NCBI GenBank assembly: GCA_016210175.1
Contig: JACQUQ010000079.1
Location: forward strand, 1-36,171
Reading direction: 5' to 3'
Source: Chloroflexota bacterium
GTDB lineage: Bacteria; Chloroflexota; Dehalococcoidia; SHYD01; JACQUQ01
DNA length: 36,171 bases
Both the position numbers and the translations under genes were made by a program. This document shows, piece after piece, positions 15,756-22,986 of the stretch. Numbering within the stretch: position 1 is the stretch's first letter; each line of letters opens with the position of its first letter. The notes below the pieces were generated by a model. That model was not told the DNA's origin and searched no databases. It saw only the letters and a program-made list of their open reading frames with translations.

Positions 15756-18455
15756 ATGACGGCCACCTTCCAACTGCTCCCAGCCTGCTACGCTGAAGTA
15801 GCCGTCAACGCGCCGACGCCCCATCACCTCACGTTCACCTATGCCGTGCCGCCGGGGATGGCTGTGGCCGTGGGGCAGGCGGTCTGGGTACCCTTTGGCA
15901 CCCGCCTGGCCCAGGGGTTCATCTTTGCCCTCACGCCCACGCCCCGGGTGGAGGCCCCTCGGCCCCTGGCCGGCGCGGTGGCCGGGCAACCGTGCCTGGC
16001 CCCCTGGCAGGTGGACCTGGCAGGCTGGATCAGCCGCTACTACGGCTCCTCGCTGTTTGAGGCGGCCGCCCTCTTCATGCCCCCCGACTTCGAGCGGCGT
16101 GTCCTCACCCTGGTGCATCCCGTGCCGGCGACGTTCGGTCGGGTGGTGGGGACGTTGACGCCGCGCCAGCGCCGTATCCTGCGCTCTCTCGACCGCCATG
16201 GACCTACCGAGCTGGAGGACCTCAAGCGCCGGGTTGCCGACCGCCGCGCCGCCGAGGTGGTAGACCAATTGGTGCAGCAGGGGCTGGCCCGGAAGGAGCT
16301 GGTCGTGCAGCGCCCCCGGGTAGGCCCCAAGCACGCGCGCGTCCTGTGCCGTACCGAGTCGCCCGCACCGCCGGTCGTGCTGGACCGCAGCCCGCGCCAG
16401 GCTGCCTTGCTGTCGGCGCTGGAGGCGGCGGGCGGGCGGCTCACGCGGGCAGCCCTGCGTGAGGGCGGGTTCACGGCTGCGGTCAGCGCCGGGCTGGTGC
16501 GCAAAGGGCTGGTCCACTGGGAGGCCGTCCGGGAGGTCCGCGCGCCGTTGGTCCGGCCTCCAGGCCCAGCGGTCCCTGTCCCCACGCTGACCGCCGCCCA
16601 GGAACAGGCATGGGCCGCGCTGCGGCAGGCCCTGGACCAGCCCCCCGATGCTCGCGGGCCGCAGGTGTTCCTGCTCCACGGCGTCACCGGGAGCGGCAAG
16701 ACCGAGATCTACCTGCGCGCCCTGGCCCATGTCATCGCCCAGGGCCGGCGGGGCATCGTGCTGGTGCCGGAGATCGCCCTGACCCCGCAGACCGTCGAGC
16801 GCGTGGCGGCCCGCTTTCCCGGTCGGGTGGCCTTGCTCCATAGCGGCCTCTCCCTGGGCCAGCAGTTCGATGCCTGGTGGCGCATCCATGATGGCGAGTT
16901 CGATGTGGTGGTGGGCTCCCGCAGCGCGGTCTTCGCCCCGCAGGCCGATCTGGGGCTGATCGTCGTCGACGAAGAGCACGATGCCGCGTACAAGCAAACC
17001 GACCCGGCGCCCCGTTACCACGCCCGGCGCGTGGCCGAGGAAGTCGCACGCCGGACCGGCGCCGTGCTGGTGCTGGGTTCGGCAACCCCCGACCTGGGCA
17101 GCTACCTCCAGGCCCTGGCCGGACGCTTCCACGTGCTGGAACTCCCCGCGCGGGTATCTCCCCACCGCTCCCCCGGCCCCTCCCCGCTGCTGAGTTCCAG
17201 GGCGGACCGTTGGCACGGGGTGGCAGCGCAGGAGTGGAGCCGCTTCCCGTTCCCTCTCCCTCTGGGGGAGGGTGAGGGAGGTGCCGGGAAGAGCGCCCTC
17301 ACCCCGACCCTCTCCCAGGGGGAGAGGGAGCCACCACCTGCCTTCACCTCGCAGCTGGCCGCCCCGGAACTCCAGGTAGGGAAAGGGGGGCCGGGGGCTG
17401 AGGAGGGAGGCGCCTCAGCGCTGCGCGGCCTGCCTTCGGTGGAAATTGTGGACCTGCGGCGCGAGCTGCGGGAGGGCAACCGGAGTATCTTCAGCCGATC
17501 GCTGACGCTCCACCTGGCCGCGACCCTGGAGGCAGGTCACCAGGCCATCCTGTTCCTCAACCGGCGGGGCGCGGCCAGCTTCGTCCAGTGCCGGGACTGC
17601 GGCCATGCCATGACCTGCCGCCGCTGCGATGTGGCCCTGACCTATCACTCCGTCGGCGAGCGGCTGCTGTGCCACCAGTGCAGCGCCCAGGTTGCCGTGC
17701 CGGGCACCTGTCCGCACTGCGCCAGCCCACGTATCAAGTTCCTGGGCCTGGGGACCCAGCGGGTGGAGGAAGAGGTAGGGAAGCTCTTTCCGGCGGCGCG
17801 CGTGCTGCGCTGGGACCGGGATACCGCCCGCACCCGCAGCGCTCACGAAACGGCGCTGCGCCGGTTCCAGGACCACGAGGCGGATGTGCTGGTGGGGACG
17901 CAGATGATCGCGAAGGGGTTGGACCTGCCGCAGGTGACGCTGGTGGGGGTAGTGAACGCCGATATCACCCTCTACCTGCCGGACTTCCGGGCTGCGGAGC
18001 GCACCTTTCAACTGCTGACCCAGGTGGCGGGCCGGGCCGGGCGCGGCCCCTGGGCCGGGCAGGTCATCGTCCAGACCTACACCCCAGAGCACTACGCGCT
18101 GACGACCGCCGCCCGCCAGGATTACCGGGCCTTCGCCCAACAGGAGGCCGCCTACCGCCGCCGCCACGGCTATCCGCCCTTTGGGCGCATGGCCCGGCTG
18201 CTCTTTGCCCATCCGGGGGCAGCTCGCGCCCAGCACGAGGCCGAGGCCCTGGCCCGTCGTCTGCGGGAGGAGGCAGCGACGGCCGGCCTGGCCGAGGTGG
18301 CGGTGCTGGGTCCGGTGCCCGCCTATCCGCGGCGGGTGCGGGGGCGCTACCGCTGGCAGATCGTGCTCCTGGGGGGCGATCCCCATCCCCTGTTGGAGCG
18401 GATCGTCGTGCCCCGCGGCTGGCTGCTGGATGTGGACCCGGTGGGCTTGCTCTAA
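15756..18455 (+). CDS. priA: Primosomal helicase PriA, with an in-frame repeat insertion
   Basis: An 899-residue replication-restart helicase. The N-terminal part (VNAPTPHHLTFTYAVPPGMA, then VPFGTRLAQGFI) is the 3'-end binding domain. The helicase core has Walker A (LLHGVTGSGKTEIYLRAL), the DEEH box (LIVVDEEHDAAYKQ) and a GSATP motif. The zinc region has paired cysteines (CRDCGHAMTCRRC, then CHQC and CPHC), followed by VEEEVGKLFPAARVLRWDRD and DVLVGTQMIAKGLDLPQVTL. Between the GSATP half and VEIVDLRRELREGNRSIFSR, about residues 470-558 are a foreign Pro/Gly/Glu-rich insert encoded by palindromic repeats. The start is uncertain because no clear ribosome site precedes the ATG at 15756. Its stop overlaps the convergent thermonuclease stop by four bases. 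Confidence 0.92.
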   Translation: MTATFQLLPACYAEVAVNAPTPHHLTFTYAVPPGMAVAVGQAVWVPFGTRLAQGFIFALTPTPRVEAPRPLAGAVAGQPCLAPWQVDLAGWISRYYGSSLFEAAALFMPPDFERRVLTLVHPVPATFGRVVGTLTPRQRRILRSLDRHGPTELEDLKRRVADRRAAEVVDQLVQQGLARKELVVQRPRVGPKHARVLCRTESPAPPVVLDRSPRQAALLSALEAAGGRLTRAALREGGFTAAVSAGLVRKGLVHWEAVREVRAPLVRPPGPAVPVPTLTAAQEQAWAALRQALDQPPDARGPQVFLLHGVTGSGKTEIYLRALAHVIAQGRRGIVLVPEIALTPQTVERVAARFPGRVALLHSGLSLGQQFDAWWRIHDGEFDVVVGSRSAVFAPQADLGLIVVDEEHDAAYKQTDPAPRYHARRVAEEVARRTGAVLVLGSATPDLGSYLQALAGRFHVLELPARVSPHRSPGPSPLLSSRADRWHGVAAQEWSRFPFPLPLGEGEGGAGKSALTPTLSQGEREPPPAFTSQLAAPELQVGKGGPGAEEGGASALRGLPSVEIVDLRRELREGNRSIFSRSLTLHLAATLEAGHQAILFLNRRGAASFVQCRDCGHAMTCRRCDVALTYHSVGERLLCHQCSAQVAVPGTCPHCASPRIKFLGLGTQRVEEEVGKLFPAARVLRWDRDTARTRSAHETALRRFQDHEADVLVGTQMIAKGLDLPQVTLVGVVNADITLYLPDFRAAERTFQLLTQVAGRAGRGPWAGQVIVQTYTPEHYALTTAARQDYRAFAQQEAAYRRRHGYPPFGRMARLLFAHPGAARAQHEAEALARRLREEAATAGLAEVAVLGPVPAYPRRVRGRYRWQIVLLGGDPHPLLERIVVPRGWLLDVDPVGLL
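17168..17401. repeat. Nested palindromic repeats inside priA
   Basis: The inner element (17251-17329) has inverted ends: tccctctccctctggggg on the left and tcccagggggagaggga on the right. The outer arms (about 17168-17207 and 17362-17401) are also inverted copies of each other, both carrying cccccggcccc and a ctggagttcc-like block in opposite orientation. The whole is read in frame by priA and gives LPLGEGEGGAGKSALTPTLS followed by QGERE, a translation typical of such repeats. Confidence 0.7.
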
Positions 18456-19018
18456 CGCTCCCGAAAGCGGGGCCGTCGGTGGGGAGCTGCCGCGCACGCC
18501 GGACCCCACAGGCCCCGTTGCTCGGCGCGGGCTTCCCGCTCCAGGGCCTCCAGGGTTTCCTGCCGTTTCAGGTCGGGGGGATAGCACACCGCCGCAGCGT
18601 AGCCGCCCTGCACCAGTGCTCCGTTCACGAAGGTCTCGCCCACAAAGACGTACCGCAGCCACCGGCCATAGCGGTCGGTGTCCGAGGTGTCCCGCTCCAG
18701 GCGCACCTGCTTGCCCTCCACCAGCGCGCGGTTCCTGGCGTGCGCTTCCGGCCCGAAGCATTCCGCCGGCCCGGAGATCTCCGGCGTATCAACACCGATG
18801 TAGCGCACCCGCACCCGGCCGCGCTGCGGGTCGAGCACTTCGATGGTGTCTCCGTCAATGACCCGCACGACCGTAACCGTGCCCGCCGCGGCATCCGGGG
18901 CGCCGCGGGCGCATCCCCCCAAGGCCAGCGCGCCGAAGGAGAGGAGGACAAAGAAGAGAAAAAAGAGGCAAGCACGGCGGACCGAGGACCGCGCTCCTGC
19001 CGCGGATGCAGCTACCAT
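18452..19018 (-). CDS. Thermonuclease-family (SNase-like) lipoprotein
   Basis: A 188-residue secreted nuclease candidate. A basic N-terminus and a hydrophobic stretch (ACLFFLFFVLLSFGALALGG) lead into a lipobox LALGGC, predicting a lipid-anchored extracytoplasmic protein. The staphylococcal-nuclease fold follows: VVRVIDGDTIEVLD, VRYIGVDTPEI (catalytic Arg and Glu) and DTDRYGRWLRYVFV (second Arg), with VNGALVQGGYAAAVCY and a conserved LEREARAEQRGLWG end. It starts three bases after the recJ stop, so the two are probably co-transcribed. The Arg-rich tail RPRFRER is unusual. Nuclease activity is inferred from the conserved residues. Confidence 0.88.
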   Translation of the reverse strand: MVAASAAGARSSVRRACLFFLFFVLLSFGALALGGCARGAPDAAAGTVTVVRVIDGDTIEVLDPQRGRVRVRYIGVDTPEISGPAECFGPEAHARNRALVEGKQVRLERDTSDTDRYGRWLRYVFVGETFVNGALVQGGYAAAVCYPPDLKRQETLEALEREARAEQRGLWGPACAAAPHRRPRFRER

Positions 19019-19021
19019 CCC

Positions 19022-20743
19022 TCAGTCCTGTGTGGGGCGGAAGTCCTTCACGTTGAGGCGCAGGGTCCCACGTCCTGCCCAGCCATCTACTTCGAGGGTG
19101 TAGACGACATCCAGCCGGGGGGCCAGTTGGTCGGCCTGGCCGGCGAGGTGAAACCCGACCGCCCGCCACACGGCGCGGGCATCGCGCAGCTTGAGTTGCA
19201 GGTGCTTGCCTTCGGCCCCAACCGCGCGGTGGTCGGCCAGCGCCAACCCGCGCCCTAGGAACAAGGGCTCGGGGTTGTCCAGGCCGTGGGGTTCCAGTTC
19301 GTGCAGGGCCAGCGCGGCCGCGCCGGGCAGGGCGTCGGGGGCCACCGCAGCATCGACCTCCAGGACCGGGACCGGTTCCTGACCCGCCAGCGTGCGTGCG
19401 GCCACGTCAAGGAGGCGCTCCCGGAGCGCAGGGAGGCGCTCGGTCCGCACCGTGAAGCCTGCGGCCTGGGCGTGTCCGCCGCAGCGCTCCAGCAGGTCCT
19501 GGCACTCCCGCACGGCCTGCACGATGTTGAAGCCAGGGATACTCCTGGCGCTGCCCTGGCTGAGCTCCGGGCCGACTGCCAGCGCCACCGCCGGGCGGTA
19601 CCACTCCTCGGCCAGCTTCCCCGCCACCAACCCGACGATGCCCGCCCCAAAGCTCGCGTCCCCCACCAGCACCAGCGGCAGGTCGGCACCATCCCCCACC
19701 AACTCTCGTGCGCGCGCGAGGGCATCCTCGGTACGAAGCTGGCGCTCCCGGTTCAGGGCTTCCAGGGTATCGGCCAACCGGTACGCTTCTTCCGGGTCCT
19801 CCGTGGTGAGCAGGCGGTAGCTCAGGCTGGCGTGGTCGAGCCGCCCCGCGGCGTTCAGGCGCGGGGCGATCATGAAGCCGATATCACGCGCGGTCAACGT
19901 GCCCGGTTTGAGGCCGGCCCGCCGGAACAGCGCCTGGAGGCCGAGCCGCCGCGGACCCGGCCCTGGGCCGGCCGCCGGGGTGTTGAGGAGCCGCAGGCCG
20001 TGACGCACGAAATAGCGGTTCTCGCCCAGGAGCGGCCCCAGGTCTGCCACGGTGCCGATGGCGACCAGGTCCAGGTAGTCATCCTCGTCCAGGTCCCGGC
20101 CCAGGCTGCGCGCCACCGCCCCCAGAAGCTTGTAGGCCACCCCGGCCCCGGTCAGATGGGGAAACGGATAGGGAGCGGCCGTATCCTGGCGGTGCGGGTT
20201 GAGGAGGGCGACCGCCTGGGGCAATTGCTCCGGGATGCTATGGTGGTCGGTGACGATGGTTTCCACCCCCAGGGCGCGCGCGTGGGCGACCTCGTCGGGG
20301 GCGCTGGTGCCGGTATCCACGGTGATCACGAGGCCGATCCCCTCGGCGTGCAGCGCGTCGAGGGCCGGGCGGTTCAGCCCGTACCCCTCCGCCTCGCGGT
20401 GGGGGATGTAGGGCCGGGCTACCCCTCCCAGGCGACGCAGGCCCGTGACCAACAGCGCGGTGGCGGTAATCCCGTCGGCATCGAAGTCGCCGTAGACCGC
20501 GATAGGCTCCCGCTCGGCGATGGCGCGCCGCACCCGTGCTACGGCCCGGTCCATATCCGGCAGCAGGAAGGGATCGTGGACCAGCGCGACGCCGGCGCGC
20601 AGGAACGCCTGGGCCGCCTGGGGGGCGGTGAAGCCCCGGTTGTACAGGAGTTGCGCCAGCAGGGGATGCACGCCTGCCGCGGCGAAGCGTGCCCCGAGGC
20701 GCTCCGGGAGTGGCGGTTGCAGGTGCCAGCGTCGTGTGACCAC
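19022..20743 (-). CDS. recJ: Single-stranded-DNA-specific exonuclease RecJ
   Basis: A 573-residue 5'-3' exonuclease of the DHH phosphoesterase superfamily, acting in recombination and mismatch repair. Motifs in order are YGDFDADGITATALLVTGLR (motif I), GLVITVDTGTSAPDE (motif II), IVTDHHSIPEQLPQAVALLN (DHH, motif III, and following) and HLTGAGVAYKLL. The DHHA1 part has ASFGAGIVGLVAGKLAEEW and ERCGGHAQAAGFTV. The C-terminal OB-like domain is present (LQLKLRDARAVWRAVGFHLA). The length is normal for the family. The start is a GTG at 20743 with only weak ribosome-site similarity upstream, so a nearby start is possible. The thermonuclease lipoprotein gene follows immediately. Confidence 0.94.
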   Translation of the reverse strand: MVTRRWHLQPPLPERLGARFAAAGVHPLLAQLLYNRGFTAPQAAQAFLRAGVALVHDPFLLPDMDRAVARVRRAIAEREPIAVYGDFDADGITATALLVTGLRRLGGVARPYIPHREAEGYGLNRPALDALHAEGIGLVITVDTGTSAPDEVAHARALGVETIVTDHHSIPEQLPQAVALLNPHRQDTAAPYPFPHLTGAGVAYKLLGAVARSLGRDLDEDDYLDLVAIGTVADLGPLLGENRYFVRHGLRLLNTPAAGPGPGPRRLGLQALFRRAGLKPGTLTARDIGFMIAPRLNAAGRLDHASLSYRLLTTEDPEEAYRLADTLEALNRERQLRTEDALARARELVGDGADLPLVLVGDASFGAGIVGLVAGKLAEEWYRPAVALAVGPELSQGSARSIPGFNIVQAVRECQDLLERCGGHAQAAGFTVRTERLPALRERLLDVAARTLAGQEPVPVLEVDAAVAPDALPGAAALALHELEPHGLDNPEPLFLGRGLALADHRAVGAEGKHLQLKLRDARAVWRAVGFHLAGQADQLAPRLDVVYTLEVDGWAGRGTLRLNVKDFRPTQD

Positions 20744-20924
20744 GGTCCCATTGTACCCCAGGACGCCGGGGGATGCCAGGAGGCCGAGCGCCCGCGCGCA
20801 GGGCCGGCTGCGGGCAGGGCGGAGCAGGCCGGTATGTCCGGCGTCCGTGCGTTGTTGTACTCGGAGGCATCACGCCGCGGCCGCGGCGCCTCCCATCCGC
20901 CCGTCCGTGAGGAAGGAGTTTGCC

Positions 20925-21176
20925 ATGGTCCCCCGGCACGCGTATATCATCCTGACGACCGAGCGCATCCCCATGTTCGAAGACGAGACGCTTCAGGCGC
21001 CCACGTTCGGGAACCACCGGTTCTTCGTCATCAAGGTTGACCCGGATATCGGGTATGAGTCCTTCGGCGGCCAGGGGATCAGCGTCCCGGCAGCCCAGGC
21101 CCTGGCCGAAGCTGCGGCCCCCGTGATCCAGGAGCACCTGGAGCCGCCCAGCCACCGGCGCGCCCGAGCTATGTGA
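20925..21176 (+). CDS. Small protein of unknown function (83 aa)
   Basis: An 83-residue protein supported by an excellent ribosome site (gaggaaggag, six bases before the ATG at 20925). It shows no motif I recognise, no signal peptide and no membrane segment. The first half is rich in beta-type residues (AYIILTTERIPMFEDE, HRFFVIKVDPDIGYESFGGQ), while the second half looks helical (VPAAQALAEAAAPVIQEHLE). It ends in a short basic tail. It stands alone between the divergent recJ start and the convergent mobA end. Being real is supported mainly by the ribosome site and the balanced composition. The frame stays open upstream, but nothing recognisable precedes this ATG. Confidence 0.6.
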   Translation: MVPRHAYIILTTERIPMFEDETLQAPTFGNHRFFVIKVDPDIGYESFGGQGISVPAAQALAEAAAPVIQEHLEPPSHRRARAM

Positions 21177-21278
21177 CCGTGCCGAACACCACCGGGCCGC
21201 AGGCTGCCGCCACAGGGAGGCGTCTGACCCATCGGGGCGTGGGGGGCCGTACCCCCGGTGGAGCCTGGGGCCGGTCCG

Positions 21279-21896
21279 TTACCGCCCCCGGTCTGCCAGG
21301 ATGCGCCGGGCGTTGGCCCAATCTTCCGGGGTATTGAGGTTCCAGAGGGAGCGCAGGTCCGGGTCAATGGCGCGCAGTTCGGTCTCGTCCACGTAGCGCA
21401 CCCGCACCTTGGCAAAGAAGCGGTCGATCTTCAGGTCGCCCGCGGCAAGTTGCTCCAGGATGGCGGGCAGGCAGGCGCGATGGTAGACCGCGTGCAGTTG
21501 CTCGGTGTGCGCCGCCGTGCGGGGGAGCGTCACGTCGTAGCCCTCGGAGCAGGCTACCAGATACCGCAGCAGCGGCGCGCTCAGGAAAGGCATATCGCAG
21601 GCCACCAGTACGGCCCGGTCGGACTGGATAGCCTGGAGCGCCGTAGCGATAGCGCCCAGCGGCCCGGTACCGGGGAAAGCGTCGGGCACCAGGCGTGCGC
21701 CTCCGGCGAGCGCGGCCCGCTCTGGTGGCCCGATGACCAGCACCTCCTGCGCCACCGACCGCAAGGTGTCCAGGGCGCGCTCCAGGAGGGTGCGTCCGGC
21801 GAGCCTGAGAAGCGCCTTGTCTTGACCCATGCGGCGGCTGCGCCCGCCTGCCAGCACCGCGCCCGCCGCTGCAACCCGTTGCGTCTGTTCGATCAT
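21279..21896 (-). CDS. mobA: Molybdenum cofactor guanylyltransferase
   Basis: A 205-residue nucleotidyltransferase that attaches GMP to molybdenum cofactor. It has the GTP-binding signature AGAVLAGGRSRRMGQDKALL near residues 11-30, GPLGAIATALQAI, the Mg-binding segment AVLVACDMPFLSAPLLRYL, and the C-terminal LWNLNTPEDWANAR, which all fit the MobA family. The start is the ATG at 21896 with ggagg eight bases upstream; the frame stays open far beyond but homology begins here. With the MogA/MoaB-type gene at 13831 it points to use of molybdoenzymes, none of which is in the window. Its 3' end faces the small unknown gene. Confidence 0.93.
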   Translation of the reverse strand: MIEQTQRVAAAGAVLAGGRSRRMGQDKALLRLAGRTLLERALDTLRSVAQEVLVIGPPERAALAGGARLVPDAFPGTGPLGAIATALQAIQSDRAVLVACDMPFLSAPLLRYLVACSEGYDVTLPRTAAHTEQLHAVYHRACLPAILEQLAAGDLKIDRFFAKVRVRYVDETELRAIDPDLRSLWNLNTPEDWANARRILADRGR

Positions 21897-22337
21897 CGCG
21901 CAGCCCTCCGCCGAGGCGCGTTCACATCCACCGGACCGGCCACGCCCGGCCCTGTCGGTCCAGGGGACGGGCCGCTCACCTCCCCATACTGTACTGTAGC
22001 TCTCGACGACGCAGGCGACAACCCTGAGCACCGGGGGGCGCCCAGGCAGCGACCAGCAGGGCCGGCTGAGGCAATGGCGGTGCGACCGGGGGCGCCAATG
22101 GCGCGCCGGATGCCTCTGCCGCGAGAGGGAACCCTGCGGTACCGCCACACTGCCGCCGCTCTTCCAGGGGGATTTCAGGTTGGTGGGTCGGCAAGCGCCG
22201 TATGCTGAATACATAACACAATGGAGAGGTTTCCTGCCGGGCAGGGTTGTCCGGGAGCACGACCCGGAGGCATGGGGGCGGACCGTTCGGGTCCGTACCC
22301 CCGCCGGAGACGCGATCGTACCGGGGGAGGCGCGCCG
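21897..22337. other. Divergent intergenic region upstream of mobA
   Basis: About 440 bases between the divergent mobA and the small RHH-like gene. No gene is supported. The right part has an AT-richer patch (22201-22222, tatgctgaatacataacaca) with a weak TTGGTG-15-TATGCT promoter match at 22180-22206 that could serve the RHH-like gene. Confidence 0.4.
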
Positions 22338-22526
22338 ATGACCATCGAGAAGCCGCAGCTTGCTATCAGGGTGCCACCGGAGCTCCACGAGCGCATTCAC
22401 GCGTTTCGCTATGCCAAGGGCTTTGCCACGGAGGAAGAGGCTATCCGCTACCTCATCGAGCGTGGCCTGAACTGCGAGCAGGGCCACACGGCGCCAGGGC
22501 CGACCGACCTCATCGCGGTGGATTAG
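22338..22526 (+). CDS. Small ribbon-helix-helix-like protein (62 aa)
   Basis: A 62-residue protein with strong ribosome site ggggagg before the ATG at 22338. The order of a short strand (QLAIRVPPELHERIHAFRYA), a first helix and then FATEEEAIRYLIERGLNC is that of CopG/Arc-type ribbon-helix-helix DNA-binding proteins and antitoxins. The Glu-Glu-Ala-Ile-Arg-Tyr-Leu-Ile helix is typical of the second helix. No toxin gene follows; the next 460 bases carry no supported gene. It could be a solitary regulator or an orphan antitoxin. The DNA-binding role is inferred from pattern only. Confidence 0.65.
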   Translation: MTIEKPQLAIRVPPELHERIHAFRYAKGFATEEEAIRYLIERGLNCEQGHTAPGPTDLIAVD

Positions 22527-22986
22527 GGTGCCGCCAGGATGCCCGGCCCTCCGCCGACGACCACGGCGGTCACGACGGTAGGGTAGCTTCCTCCCCGCCA
22601 GAGCTTCAGATACCCACCGGGGCCGCGCCGTCCTGCCTCAGGGTGCCCTTCCCGCGCGCCCGCGTGCCCGACCTCCACGGCCGGTTGCTGCCAGCCAGGT
22701 CGGGCCGCAGCAGGCCGGCCAGGCCCCGCATCTCCTTGAAATCCCCCAGCGCCACCACCATCCCCTCCTGTTCCTGAGAGCTGCACCGGTGTCTCACCGT
22801 CGCCGAAGCCCCCGGTCGCGCGGGGCCTGGGCAGAGCGCCGAGTGTGATATAAAGTATTGATTATGCAGCTATGTTCGATCTTTAATATAGCCGGCCTTT
22901 ACAATCACAATGATGCATGATAACCTCAACTATCACATGATGGACACGCAAGACACGGCACGATAGGATGAGGAGGATGTATCAGT
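22527..22986. other. Intergenic region: possible decayed gene and promoter of the catabolic cluster
   Basis: The left part (about 22530-22790) shows frame-split pieces on the minus strand (GMVVALGDFKEMRGLAGLLR in one frame, YLKLWRGGSYPTVVTAVVVG in another). They read like one protein broken by a shift, but I cannot name it. The right part (22840-22985) is strikingly AT-rich for this window and holds the promoter candidate for the cluster downstream. Confidence 0.4.
22858..22889 (+). promoter_or_regulatory. Candidate promoter of the SBP/CaiB cluster
   Basis: TTGATT (22858-22863) and TTTAAT (22882-22887) with an 18-base spacer lie in an AT-rich stretch about 100 bases before SBP1. The ribosome site of SBP1 (gaggagg) is near 22971-22977. 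The long leader with small dyads (for example atgatgcatgat near 22910) could hold an operator. Confidence 0.45.

Noticed and set aside
15195-17216. Minus-strand frame opposite rplS and the first half of priA
   Set aside because: Overlaps two confident genes and shows no protein family features.
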